Positions 8,061 through 15,964 of a stretch of 64,000 nucleotides of DNA are shown piece after piece. Origin of the DNA: Ruania albidiflava DSM 18029. Its GTDB lineage: Bacteria > Actinomycetota > Actinomycetes > Actinomycetales > Beutenbergiaceae. The notes beneath the pieces were generated by a model, which worked only from the letters and a program-made list of their open reading frames with translations, had not been told where the DNA came from and did not search any database. Positions within the stretch are counted from its first letter, which is position 1, and the number at the start of each line of letters is the position of its first letter. The stretch lies in the NCBI RefSeq assembly GCF_000421225.1, contig NZ_ATWL01000001.1, positions 186,001 through 250,000 on the forward strand. Direction: 5' to 3'. Made by a program: the position numbers and the translations under genes.

Positions 8061-8781
8061 CTGCCATCCTCTCTGCGAACAGGGTCCCCAGCCGGGCACT
8101 GTACCGGGGTGTCCCGGCCAGTCGCAGCCCCTCCCAGATGGTGACCTGGTTGGCAGTGAGCACCGGCTTCCCGAGTCCGGACTCCAGGTCCGGCAGCACG
8201 GCCAGGGTGCGCATCGCCGTGTCCGGGACCAGCAGTGCTTCGGCTTCCGGGTGGTCGTTGCCGGTGACCAGGGCGGTCACCTGCGCAGGTGTGAGGATGC
8301 CGACCTCCGCGGCCGTGGCGATCCCGGCGCTGGAGAAGGAGACCACCTCGACCCCGGCAGAAGCGAGGTAGTCCACGAACAGGCGAGCGACGCCGTCGGG
8401 ATAGCTCGCTGCCACGGCGACCTTCCGGATGCCGAGAGCCGAGAGTGCCGCCAGGTAGGCCCGGCTGGTGCTGGAGGTCGGCACCCCGGTCGCCTCCTCG
8501 AGCGTGGCGACCTGCTCCTCGGCCCCCTCTGGCCCGTAGACGAAGCTGCCGGACGTGCATGCCCACACCACCGCGGCCGGGCCGTGCCGGGCGAGCAGCC
8601 GGGCGCCTTCGGCGAGCCGGGCGGGGCTGCCCAGGTCGAGCAGCTCCGGGACGGCGTGCAGGTCGGTGCCGTAGATGTGCGCCACCGGGAAGCTCGCGTC
8701 CAACCAGCTCGCGGCCAGCGGGTAGTCGTCCTCAGCGGCGTGGTCGGGGTAGATGAACCCCACTGTGGGTGTGCTGGTCAT
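8047..8781 (-). CDS. maleate isomerase / Asp-Glu racemase superfamily protein lacking the second Cys
   Basis: 244 residues, two-domain Asp/Glu racemase fold, closest in pattern to maleate cis-trans isomerases and arylmalonate decarboxylases. The first catalytic cysteine is present (Cys75 in WACTSGSF). At the position of the second cysteine, where the neighbouring paralogue has SCTNLPT, this protein has VPDTAMRT with Asp187. The conserved GKPVLTANQVTIWEGLRLAG block follows. With one cysteine a racemase or isomerase mechanism is doubtful; a decarboxylase, hydrolase or non-catalytic partner role is possible. It overlaps the paralogue by 4 nt (ATGA) and the GntR gene by 14 nt, so the three are tightly coupled. 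Confidence 0.82.
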   Translation of the reverse strand: MTSTPTVGFIYPDHAAEDDYPLAASWLDASFPVAHIYGTDLHAVPELLDLGSPARLAEGARLLARHGPAAVVWACTSGSFVYGPEGAEEQVATLEEATGVPTSSTSRAYLAALSALGIRKVAVAASYPDGVARLFVDYLASAGVEVVSFSSAGIATAAEVGILTPAQVTALVTGNDHPEAEALLVPDTAMRTLAVLPDLESGLGKPVLTANQVTIWEGLRLAGTPRYSARLGTLFAERMADAGR

Positions 8782-9590
8782 GAGGCTCCCTCCTCGATGG
8801 TGTCCGGTGGGTCGGCGACCTCAGGCAGCGGCGGCGGCTCGACACCCTCCTGGAACACGCCGCGCAACCAGCTGCCCGGACCGACCATCGGCAGGTCCAT
8901 CCGGCCCAGGCAGGCCCAGACCGTGAGCTGGTTGGCGGTCAGCACCGGTTTGCCCAGGTCCCGTTCCAACGGGGCGATGATGTCGTAGGTGGGCAGGTTG
9001 GTGCAGGAGACGAAGATCGCCTCCGCGGCCGGGTCATCGGCGGCCATCACCAGGTCGGCCACGGTCCGGTAGTTCACCTTCCAGATCCCGCCGCCCAGGC
9101 CCAGGTACTGGGAGTGCAGCACGGTCACCCCCAGCTCGGCGAGGAACTCCTCCAGGCGTCGGGTGAGCGGTTCGTCGTACGGAGTGACCACGGACATCCG
9201 GGTGAGACCGAGCTCACGCACCGCCTCGGCCAACGCTCCAGAGGTGGTGACCGCGTCCGGGGCGCCCGCGGCACGGATCGCCTCGCACAGCGCCGCCTCG
9301 TAGGCCACCCCGTGCACGAAGCTGCCCGAGCTGCACAGGAACGCCACCACCTCCGGCTCCACCCCGAGCACGTCCCGGGTAGCACGCTGCAGGTGATCGG
9401 TCGCGGACACCAGCTCAGCCATCTCCAGACTCACCGGCACCGGTTCGTACGGCGTGCGCGCCAGGTGCAGGCTGACCTCCATCGGCGCCCACCGCCACAG
9501 CTCACGTTCCAGGGCCAGGTCAAAGGGCGCGATGATCCCGATCCCGCGCTGGGCCAATGGTCCTTCGAACTCCGCGCCGCTTGCTTCCAC
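8778..9590 (-). CDS. maleate isomerase / Asp-Glu racemase superfamily enzyme
   Basis: About 270 residues with both catalytic cysteines: Cys86 in FLCSSGSF and Cys196 in VSCTNLPTYD (numbered from GTG 9590). The pattern with GLGGGIWKVNY and GKPVLTANQLTVWACLGRM fits maleate cis-trans isomerase relatives, which turn maleate to fumarate, but substrates in the superfamily vary. GTG 9590 is preferred because AAGGTGAG precedes it at 4 nt; GTG 9599 is the alternative. It is the first gene of a leftward operon that continues into its one-cysteine paralogue and the GntR regulator. Its promoter overlaps the palindrome at 9622-9660. Confidence 0.84.
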   Translation of the reverse strand: MEASGAEFEGPLAQRGIGIIAPFDLALERELWRWAPMEVSLHLARTPYEPVPVSLEMAELVSATDHLQRATRDVLGVEPEVVAFLCSSGSFVHGVAYEAALCEAIRAAGAPDAVTTSGALAEAVRELGLTRMSVVTPYDEPLTRRLEEFLAELGVTVLHSQYLGLGGGIWKVNYRTVADLVMAADDPAAEAIFVSCTNLPTYDIIAPLERDLGKPVLTANQLTVWACLGRMDLPMVGPGSWLRGVFQEGVEPPPLPEVADPPDTIEEGAS

Positions 9591-9621
9591 AGGTCTCACC
9601 TTCGCGCCGGCGGATCATCTG

Positions 9622-9660
9622 ATTGTTGACAATAGTAGGTGGGCCTCCTACGTTGTCAAT
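9622..9660. promoter_or_regulatory. divergent promoters sharing a GntR-type operator
   Basis: The core ATTGTTGACAAT (9622-9633) and a second half TTGTCAAT (9653-9660) frame an imperfect inverted repeat TTGACAA..GTAGG / CCTAC..TTGTCAA. Rightward promoter: TTGACA 9626-9631, 17 nt, TACGTT 9649-9654, then 6 nt to ATG 9661. Leftward promoter: TTGACA at 9659-9654, 16 nt, TACTAT at 9637-9632. A repressor bound here would block both. The core differs at one base from the palindrome at 13950-13961. Confidence 0.75.
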
Positions 9661-10632
9661 ATGCGTGATCGGCCGGTCGTTGTGCTGCACGACGGCAGCG
9701 CGCCCAGCGCCGAGATGATGGCCCCTGTCACCGAGCTCACCGCGGTGCGCTACACCGACGAAGCAGGGTTGGCCGAGGCGCTGTCCGGGGCCGAGGTGCT
9801 GTTCGCCTACCACTTCCTCTCCGATGCGCTAGCCGAGGCCTGGCACGGGGCGGACAGCCTGCGTTGGCTGCACGTGGCTGCCGCCGGCGTGGACTCGTTC
9901 ATGACGCCGCAGGTGCGCGACAGCGACGTCGTGGTGACCAACTCCCGTGGCGTGTTCGACGACGCGATCGCGGAGTACGTGCTCGGCCAGGTGCTCTCCT
10001 TCGCCAAGGATCTGCCCGGCTCCTGGCGCCGGCAGCAGCAGCACATCTGGGAGCACCGGGAGTCCGAGCGGGTCGCCGGCACCCGGGCGCTGGTCGTGGG
10101 CACCGGTCCGATCGGGCGGTCGATCGCCCGGCTGCTGCGAGCCGCAGGTCTGCAGGTGCGCGGCTCGGGGCGCAGGGCCCGGGAGGGCGACCCGGACTTC
10201 GGCGTGGTACGCGCCCAGGAAGATCTGCCGGGTGAGCTGGCGGCCGCCGACTGGGTGGTGCTCGCTGCGCCGCTGACCGATGCCACCCGGGGGATGATCG
10301 ACAGTGCAGCTCTGACGGCGATGCGCCCCTCCGCCCGGCTGATCAACGTAGGTCGAGGAGAGCTGGTGCGCACCGAGGACCTGGTCACCGCCCTGCGGGA
10401 GGGCACGATCGCCGGTGCTGCCCTGGACGTGCTGGAGACGGAACCGCTACCGGCCGGGCACCCCCTCTGGGACCTGCCCACCGCGTTGATCACGCCGCAC
10501 AGCTCCGGTGACTTCATCGGGTGGCGCGGGGCGCTGGTGGACCTGTTCGCACAGAACCTGGCCCGCTGGCAGGCGGGCCAGCCGCTGCACAATGTCGTGG
10601 ACAAGACCAGAGGATACGTACCAGGGAGCTGA
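9661..10632 (+). CDS. D-isomer-specific 2-hydroxyacid dehydrogenase
   Basis: 323-residue NAD(P)-dependent oxidoreductase. The nucleotide-binding motif GTGPIGRSIARLL lies mid-protein, followed by VLAAPLTDATRGMID, INVGRGELVRTEDL (Arg region) and the catalytic His in LITPHSSG. The family interconverts 2-oxo and D-2-hydroxy acids; the substrate is unknown. ATG 9661 sits 6 nt after the TACGTT box, so the mRNA is probably leaderless. It is followed after 1 nt by the amidase and shares its operator with the divergent racemase operon, which ties it to the same pathway. Confidence 0.88.
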   Translation: MRDRPVVVLHDGSAPSAEMMAPVTELTAVRYTDEAGLAEALSGAEVLFAYHFLSDALAEAWHGADSLRWLHVAAAGVDSFMTPQVRDSDVVVTNSRGVFDDAIAEYVLGQVLSFAKDLPGSWRRQQQHIWEHRESERVAGTRALVVGTGPIGRSIARLLRAAGLQVRGSGRRAREGDPDFGVVRAQEDLPGELAAADWVVLAAPLTDATRGMIDSAALTAMRPSARLINVGRGELVRTEDLVTALREGTIAGAALDVLETEPLPAGHPLWDLPTALITPHSSGDFIGWRGALVDLFAQNLARWQAGQPLHNVVDKTRGYVPGS

Positions 10633-10633
10633 C

Positions 10634-12001
10634 GTGGAACCCACCGAGATGACCGCCGTCGAACTCGTCACCGCCTATGGTGCCGGTGAGCTCTCCCCGG
10701 TCGAGGTGACCGCCGCCGTCCTCGATCGGATCGAGGAGGCCGACGGCGAGCTGAACGCGTTCAACCTGGTGGACCGCGAGTCTGCCCTGGCCCAGGCGAG
10801 AGAGTCCGAGGAGCGCTGGCGCAACGGCTACAGCAAGGGGCTGCTGGACGGGGTGCCGATCTCGATCAAGGACATCTTCCTCACCAAGGGGTGGCCCACG
10901 CTGCGGGGCTCGAAGTCCGTCGCACCCGACCAGCCGTGGCCGGTGGACTCCCCGGTGGCGGCACGGCTCCGGGACGATGGCATGGTGTTCGTCGGTAAGA
11001 CCACCACCCCGGAGATCGCATGGAAGGCGGTCACCGACTCCCCGCTGACCGGGATCACGAGGAACCCGGCCGACCCGTCGAAGACGCCCGGCGGGTCCTC
11101 CGGCGGAGCGGGTGCGGCAGTAGCGGCGGGGATGGCTCCCCTGGCAGTGGGCACCGATGGCGGTGGCAGCATCCGGATCCCCGCCAGCTTTTGCGGGATC
11201 GTTGGGCTGAAACCTACGCACGGACGGGTGCCGATGTACCCGGCGAGCCCGTTCGCACCGCTCGCGCACGCCGGTCCGATGACTCGGACCGTGGAGGATG
11301 CGGCGCTGCTGATGGACATCTTGGCGCTGCCCGACCACCGGGATCCGACGTCGCAGGCGCCACCGCACCTGACCTATCGGGGTGAGTTCAACCGTGAGGT
11401 CACCGGGATGCACGTGGCCTACTCCCGCGACCTGGGCTACCTGCAGGTGGACGCCGAGGTGGCGGCGATCGTCGACGCCGCAGTGACGAAGATCGACCAG
11501 GCTGGTCTGCACGTGGAGGCGGTCGACCCAGGCTTCGACGACCCGTTGGACGCGTTCGAGACCATGTGGGCCTGTGGTGCGGCAGCGCTGCTGCGCACCA
11601 TGCCGAACGTCCGGGAGACGATCGACCCCGGGCTGGCGGCAGTGTGGGACAAGGGGGAGAGCCACAGCGGTGTGGACTACATCCAGGCACGCAGTGTCGG
11701 GGCGGCAGTGGGCATCACGATGGGGGAGTTCAGCGAGAACCACAATGCCCTGATCACCCCGACCGTGGCGATCCCGCCGTTCGAGGCCGGGCACGACGTG
11801 CCGCCGGGCAGCGGCCTGACCCGGTGGCCGCAGTGGGCGGGATTCAGCTACCCGTTCAACATGACCGGCCAGCCGGCGATCAGCATCCCGGTGGGCACCA
11901 CTGCAACGGGTCTGCCCGTCGGGCTGCAGATCGTCGGGCCGCGGCACGCCGACGACCTGGTGCTCGCACTGGGCCGGTTCGTGGAGTGGCTGCTCGCCTG
12001 A
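10634..12001 (+). CDS. amidase (amidase-signature family)
   Basis: 455 residues with the Ser-cisSer-Lys triad of amidase-signature enzymes: Lys79 in SIKD, Ser155 in GGSSGGAG and Ser179 in TDGGGSIRIP, with the usual 24-residue spacing of the two serines. Members hydrolyse C-N amide bonds (GatA, atzF-type allophanate hydrolase, aryl and acyl amidases). No GatB/C partner is nearby, so a catabolic amidase is more likely than the tRNA amidotransferase subunit. GTG 10634 has AGGGAG 5 nt upstream; a longer in-frame extension overlaps the preceding gene and is rejected. Cotranscribed with the dehydrogenase. Ends at a 30-bp hairpin. Confidence 0.88.
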   Translation: MEPTEMTAVELVTAYGAGELSPVEVTAAVLDRIEEADGELNAFNLVDRESALAQARESEERWRNGYSKGLLDGVPISIKDIFLTKGWPTLRGSKSVAPDQPWPVDSPVAARLRDDGMVFVGKTTTPEIAWKAVTDSPLTGITRNPADPSKTPGGSSGGAGAAVAAGMAPLAVGTDGGGSIRIPASFCGIVGLKPTHGRVPMYPASPFAPLAHAGPMTRTVEDAALLMDILALPDHRDPTSQAPPHLTYRGEFNREVTGMHVAYSRDLGYLQVDAEVAAIVDAAVTKIDQAGLHVEAVDPGFDDPLDAFETMWACGAAALLRTMPNVRETIDPGLAAVWDKGESHSGVDYIQARSVGAAVGITMGEFSENHNALITPTVAIPPFEAGHDVPPGSGLTRWPQWAGFSYPFNMTGQPAISIPVGTTATGLPVGLQIVGPRHADDLVLALGRFVEWLLA

Positions 12002-12024
12002 GCAGTCCCGGTGCCGCACGCCAC

Positions 12025-12113
12025 GGTCGCGAACCCGGTCGCGAACCCGGTCGCGAACGCTCGCATTTGCGACCCTGAATCGGTTCAGGGTCGCAAATGC
12101 GAGCGTTCGCGAC
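12025..12113. terminator. perfect 30-bp hairpin with 4-nt loop, preceded by 12-bp tandem repeats
   Basis: GGTCGCGAACCC is repeated in tandem (12025-12036, 12037-12048, partial third copy from 12049). The third copy leads into an inverted repeat, 12050-12079 against 12084-12113, identical over all 30 bases with loop TCGG. It lies between two convergent genes, so a bidirectional terminator is the simple reading. The length and perfection exceed a normal terminator, and no U-tract follows. The tip contains CTGAATCGGTTCAG, almost the same palindrome as at 43125-43138. Confidence 0.7.
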
Positions 12114-12123
12114 TCACCTGGGG

Positions 12124-12618
12124 TCAGGCGCGGGCGTAGGTGAGGCGTTCGCCGACGAATCCGTTCCGCCACAGGTCGTTGCACGCCTCGGCCATCGCCG
12201 GCAGACCGTCGGTGATGGTGGCGAACACGTTCCCGGGCACCCAGCCGACGTCCCCGTTCAGCAGCAGGTTGTTCCGGTCGTAGAAGATCGCCAGGTCGGT
12301 GGCGCCGTTCTCCGCGTGTGCCTGGGACCCCTGCTCGTAGCCGTAGGCCGGGTTGCCGATCTCCCACGGTTCGAAGTCGAAGAGGCACACGTCGCCGGGG
12401 ATCGGGGTCACCGTGGGGTTCTCCCGGCGCGGGGCGCTGGTGATCCTGGGTACCAGGGCGTACACCTCGTTCCGGGCGAACTTGGCGTGCACCGCGTCAC
12501 CGGACTGCGGCAGCACGTCCCACACGGCCGTACTGGTCGCCGGCGCGACGTCATCGAGCAGCCGAGCGCGACAGGTCACGCCTCGCTGCTCCAGGGTGAT
12601 GGTGATGTAGCGCGGCAC
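12124..12618 (-). CDS. DUF3830 family protein (cyclophilin-like fold)
   Basis: About 164 residues matching DUF3830 by its pattern ITITLEQRGVTCRARLLDD, the central GDVCLFDFEPWEIGNPAYGY and IFYDRNNLLLNGDVGWVPGN. The family has a cyclophilin-like beta-barrel and is often found beside Asp/Glu-racemase, amidase or hydantoin-type catabolic genes; no reaction is established. GTG 12618 is chosen because a very strong AAGGAGG lies just upstream; the earlier ATG 12636 would put that site inside the coding sequence. Reads in the same direction as the aminotransferase 63 nt upstream and is probably cotranscribed with it. Confidence 0.82.
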   Translation of the reverse strand: MPRYITITLEQRGVTCRARLLDDVAPATSTAVWDVLPQSGDAVHAKFARNEVYALVPRITSAPRRENPTVTPIPGDVCLFDFEPWEIGNPAYGYEQGSQAHAENGATDLAIFYDRNNLLLNGDVGWVPGNVFATITDGLPAMAEACNDLWRNGFVGERLTYARA

Positions 12619-12681
12619 AGCCGCCTCCTTGTTCATCTGTGGGTTCTTCCCCGCCGGGTCAGACCTTGGCCGCCAGGCCGG

Positions 12682-13923
12682 TCAGACCTCGGCGAGCACC
12701 TCGGACCAGATGCTCAGCGCCTCCTCGATCTCCGCGGCACTGACCACCAACGGCGGGATCATCCGGACAGTGTTCATGTACGCACCACAGGTGAGCAGGA
12801 GCAGGCCCTTGGCTGCCGCTGCCTGCTGGGCGGCGGCGGCACGAGCACCGTCCGGGCGGCCGTCCGCGGTGGTGAACTCCGAGCCGACCAGCAGACCCAG
12901 GCCACGCACGTCCCCGACCGCCTCGGTGGCCCGGTCCCGCACGCCGGTGAGCAGCTGATGGCCACGTTCGGCAGCGTTGGCGACCAGCCCCTCCTTCTCG
13001 ATCACGTCCATCGTGGCCAGTGCTGCGGCACAGGCGACGGCGTTCGCGCCATAGGTACCACCCTGGGAACCGGGCCACGCCTTGGCCATCAGCTCGGCGG
13101 AGGCGGCCATCCCGGAGATCGGGAAGCCCGAGGCGAGCCCCTTGGCGATGGTGATGATGTCCGGGCGGACGTCGAAGTGCTGGTGGCCGAAGTACTTGCC
13201 GGTGCGGCCGAACCCAGTCTGGATCTCGTCCATCACCAGCAGGATGCCGTGCTCGTCCGCCCGCTCCCGCAGTCCTTGGAAGAAGCGGGTGTTGCCCGGC
13301 ACGTAGCCACCCTCGCCGAGCATCGGCTCGACCACGAACGCTGCCGTCTCGGCCGGTGAGGTCACCGTGGCGAACAGGTAGTCCAGCTCGCGCAGGCAGA
13401 AGTCGGTGGCCGCTTCCTCGGACCAGCCATACCGGAAGGCGGTCGGGAAGGGGGCGACGTGCACGCCGGACATCAACGGGGAGAACCCGGCGGAGAACCG
13501 GGTGCCGGAGGTGGTCATGGTGGCCGTGGCGACGGTGCGGCCGTGGAACCCGCCGTGGAAGACGATCACGTTCGGCCGACCGGTGGCCTGCCGGGACAAC
13601 CGGAGCGCGGACTCGACCGCCTCGGAGCCGGAGTTGGCGAAGAACACCGAGTCCAAGCCTTCGGGCAGCACGTCCCCGAGCCGCTCGACCAGGTCCAGCA
13701 GCGGGCGGTGCATCACAGTCGTGTACTGTCCGTGCACCAGCTTGCCGACCTGCTCCTGCGCCGCGGCCACCACCCGCGGATGGCAGTGCCCGGTGCTGGT
13801 CACCCCGATCCCGGCGGTGAAGTCCAGGTAGCGGCGTCCGTCGGCGTCGAAGATCTCGCAGCCGCGGGCGTGATCGACCACCACAGGTGTGGCCTGGCGC
13901 AGGTGGGGAGACAATGTGGCCAT
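12682..13923 (-). CDS. class III PLP-dependent aminotransferase (GABA-transaminase type)
   Basis: 413 residues with the class III pattern: ITSTGHCHP-like start block (GVTSTGHCHPRVV), FFANSGSEAVESALRLSR, the VMDEIQTGFGRTG block and the PLP lysine in TIAKGLASGFPISGM. These enzymes move an omega-amino group from substrates such as 4-aminobutyrate, beta-alanine or ornithine onto 2-oxoglutarate or pyruvate. The divergent neighbour is a succinate-semialdehyde-type dehydrogenase, the classical partner that oxidises the semialdehyde product. Start has TGGAGGG upstream. Promoter region carries the palindrome 13936-13967. Confidence 0.9.
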   Translation of the reverse strand: MATLSPHLRQATPVVVDHARGCEIFDADGRRYLDFTAGIGVTSTGHCHPRVVAAAQEQVGKLVHGQYTTVMHRPLLDLVERLGDVLPEGLDSVFFANSGSEAVESALRLSRQATGRPNVIVFHGGFHGRTVATATMTTSGTRFSAGFSPLMSGVHVAPFPTAFRYGWSEEAATDFCLRELDYLFATVTSPAETAAFVVEPMLGEGGYVPGNTRFFQGLRERADEHGILLVMDEIQTGFGRTGKYFGHQHFDVRPDIITIAKGLASGFPISGMAASAELMAKAWPGSQGGTYGANAVACAAALATMDVIEKEGLVANAAERGHQLLTGVRDRATEAVGDVRGLGLLVGSEFTTADGRPDGARAAAAQQAAAAKGLLLLTCGAYMNTVRMIPPLVVSAAEIEEALSIWSEVLAEV

Positions 13924-13935
13924 GGGACCCTCCAG

Positions 13936-13967
13936 AGAAGTATTGTCGGATTGTCGACAATACTTCT
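13936..13967. promoter_or_regulatory. perfect GntR-type operator between aminotransferase and dehydrogenase
   Basis: Arms AGAAGTATTGTCG (13936-13948) and CGACAATACTTCT (13955-13967) are exact reverse complements around a 6-nt spacer, and a second perfect palindrome ATTGTCGACAAT (13950-13961) is nested inside. The rightward promoter is plausibly TTGTCG 13943-13948, 18 nt, TAGGCT 13967-13972, so the operator covers the -35 box and spacer. The nested core matches the palindrome at 9622-9633 in 11 of 12 bases. Confidence 0.78.
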
Positions 13968-13995
13968 AGGCTGGCCATGAGGCAAGGAGTCGAAG

Positions 13996-15468
13996 ATGGA
14001 AACCACCACACCCACCGCCACCGCTGAACGCGAGGCCATCGAGTCCGTCCCGAAGGGGCTGTTCGTCGCCGGCCAGTGGCGCCCGACCGAAGCCACCATG
14101 CCGGTGGAGGACCCGTCCACCGGTGAGGTGCTCTGCGAGGTCGCCGATGCCAGCCCGGCTGAGGCGATGCCGGCGCTGGACGCCGCCGCCGCGGCCCAGG
14201 CCGACTGGGCCCGCACCACCCCCCGCGAGCGCAGCGAGATCCTCTCTCGCGCCTTCGAGCTGATGATCGCCGAGACCGAGCGGCTCGCGCTGATCATGAC
14301 CCTGGAGATGGGTAAGCCGCTGGCCGAGTCCCGCGGGGAGGTCGCTTATGCGGCGGAGTTCCTCCGCTGGTTCGCCGAGGAGGCGGTACGCATCGACGGC
14401 GGCTACATGACCGCCCCGGGCGGCGGCTCCCGGTTCCTGGTCACCAAGCAGCCGGTCGGCGTGAGTCTGATGATCACGCCGTGGAACTTCCCGCTGGCGA
14501 TGGGCACCCGGAAGATCGGACCGGCGATCGCCGCCGGCTGCACCTCGGTGATCAAGCCCGCCGCACAGACCCCCCTGTGCACGCTCGCGTTCGCCGAGCT
14601 GCTCACCCGCGCCGGGCTGCCCGACGGTGTGGTGAACGTGGTCACCACCGGTCAGGCGGACCAGGTGATGAGTCCGCTGATCCTCGACCCCCGGTCCCGC
14701 AAGCTGTCCTTCACCGGGTCCACCGGGGTGGGCAAGCACCTGCTGGAGCTGTGCGCGAAGACGGTGATGCGCACCTCGATGGAGCTCGGCGGCAACGCCC
14801 CGTTCCTGGTGTTCGAGGACGCCGACCTGGATGCCGCCGTGGACGGGGCGATGCTGGCCAAGATGCGCAACATCGGCCAGGCCTGCACCGCGGCCAACCG
14901 CATCCTGGTGCACCGGGACGTGGCGGAGCAGTTCGCCGAGAAGATGGCTGCCCGGATGGCAAGCCTGCCGATGGGCCGCGGGACCGAGGACGGTGTGGTC
15001 GTCGGCCCGCTGATCGACGACCGGGCCGTGGCCAAGGTGACCGGTCTGGTCGCCGATGCCACCGAACGCGGTGCCACTGTGCACCTGGGCGGGAGCGCGC
15101 ACGAGGGGCCCGGCCACTTCTACCCGGCCACGGTCCTCACCGACGTGCCCCCGGAGGCGGAGATGGCCCACACGGAGATCTTCGGCCCAGTGGCAGCGAT
15201 CACGCCGTTCGACACCGAGGAGGAGGCGATCGCACTGGCCAACGACACCCCCTACGGTCTGGTCTCCTACGCCTTCACCCAGGACCTGGCCCGGGGCATC
15301 CGGGTCGGGGAGGGGCTAGAGGCCGGCATGGTCGGGCTGAACCTGGGTGTGGTGTCCAACCCGGCCGCACCCTTCGGCGGGATCAAGGAGTCCGGCCTGG
15401 GCCGAGAGGGCGGGTTCCTCGGCATCGACGAGTTCCTGGAGACCAAGTACATCGGCATCCGGGTCTGA
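13996..15468 (+). CDS. gabD: NAD(P)-dependent succinate-semialdehyde dehydrogenase-type aldehyde dehydrogenase
   Basis: 490 residues with full aldehyde-dehydrogenase architecture: MITPWNFPLAM in the cofactor domain, FTGSTGVGKHLL, the general base Glu in MELGGNAPF and the nucleophile Cys in NIGQACTAANR, then the C-terminal EIFGPVAAI and GGIKESGLGREGG blocks. The pattern fits GabD, which oxidises succinate semialdehyde to succinate at the end of 4-aminobutyrate degradation. AAGGAG lies 6 nt before the ATG. Divergent from the aminotransferase over a shared operator; exact substrate is inferred from this pairing. Confidence 0.88.
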   Translation: METTTPTATAEREAIESVPKGLFVAGQWRPTEATMPVEDPSTGEVLCEVADASPAEAMPALDAAAAAQADWARTTPRERSEILSRAFELMIAETERLALIMTLEMGKPLAESRGEVAYAAEFLRWFAEEAVRIDGGYMTAPGGGSRFLVTKQPVGVSLMITPWNFPLAMGTRKIGPAIAAGCTSVIKPAAQTPLCTLAFAELLTRAGLPDGVVNVVTTGQADQVMSPLILDPRSRKLSFTGSTGVGKHLLELCAKTVMRTSMELGGNAPFLVFEDADLDAAVDGAMLAKMRNIGQACTAANRILVHRDVAEQFAEKMAARMASLPMGRGTEDGVVVGPLIDDRAVAKVTGLVADATERGATVHLGGSAHEGPGHFYPATVLTDVPPEAEMAHTEIFGPVAAITPFDTEEEAIALANDTPYGLVSYAFTQDLARGIRVGEGLEAGMVGLNLGVVSNPAAPFGGIKESGLGREGGFLGIDEFLETKYIGIRV

Positions 15469-15479
15469 ACCCATGGACC

Positions 15480-15525
15480 CCGTGGTGGAGGCCGTGACAC
15501 GATCGGGGCATGGCCTCCACCACGG
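15480..15525 (+). promoter_or_regulatory. hairpin enclosing the start codon of the AraC-type gene
   Basis: CCGTGGTGGAGGCC (15480-15493) pairs perfectly with GGCCTCCACCACGG (15512-15525). The next three positions pair as G-U, U-A and G-C, leaving a 12-nt loop. The ATG at 15510-15512 sits inside the 3' arm. In a read-through mRNA from the dehydrogenase gene the start would be masked. As DNA, the same repeat could be an operator, or it could simply end the upstream transcript. Confidence 0.6.
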
Positions 15526-15959
15526 CTGCGCAGCAGCGGCTCCGGGACCTGGCCCTGCTGCGGCGGGTGCGGGACCGCATCGACCGGGAGTACGCCGAGC
15601 CGTTGAACGTCCAGGCGCTGGCGCGGGAGGTGGGCATGTCTGCCGGCCACCTGAGCCGGACGTTCCGCGCCGCCTACGGTGAGCCGCCGTACAGCTACTT
15701 GATGACTCGCCGGGTGGAGCGTGCGATGACTCTGCTGCGCCGAGGCGACCTCTCGGTGACCGAGGTGTGCTTCGCCGTCGGCTTCTCCTCGCTGGGCACG
15801 TTCAGCAGCCGGTTCGCCGAGCTGGTCGGGATGCCACCCAGCCAGTACCGGGCGCAACAGGCGGACTGGGCGGACGGAATCCCGCCGTGCATGGCCCGGC
15901 GGGTCACCAGACCGGTCAGGAATCGAGAAGCCACGCCCGGTGGCCGCGCTCTACTGTGA
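15510..15959 (+). CDS. AraC-family transcriptional regulator (DNA-binding domain only)
   Basis: 149 residues, essentially the two helix-turn-helix motifs of the AraC family (REYAEPLNVQALAREVGMSA and the second around SVTEVCFAVGFSSLGTFSSR) plus a short tail; there is no ligand-binding domain. Such small AraC proteins often act on neighbouring genes. It is followed 5 nt later by a VOC protein that seems to have its own leaderless promoter inside the end of this gene. Its start codon is enclosed in a strong hairpin. Confidence 0.85.
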   Translation: MASTTAAQQRLRDLALLRRVRDRIDREYAEPLNVQALAREVGMSAGHLSRTFRAAYGEPPYSYLMTRRVERAMTLLRRGDLSVTEVCFAVGFSSLGTFSSRFAELVGMPPSQYRAQQADWADGIPPCMARRVTRPVRNREATPGGRALL

Positions 15960-15964
15960 GCCGC

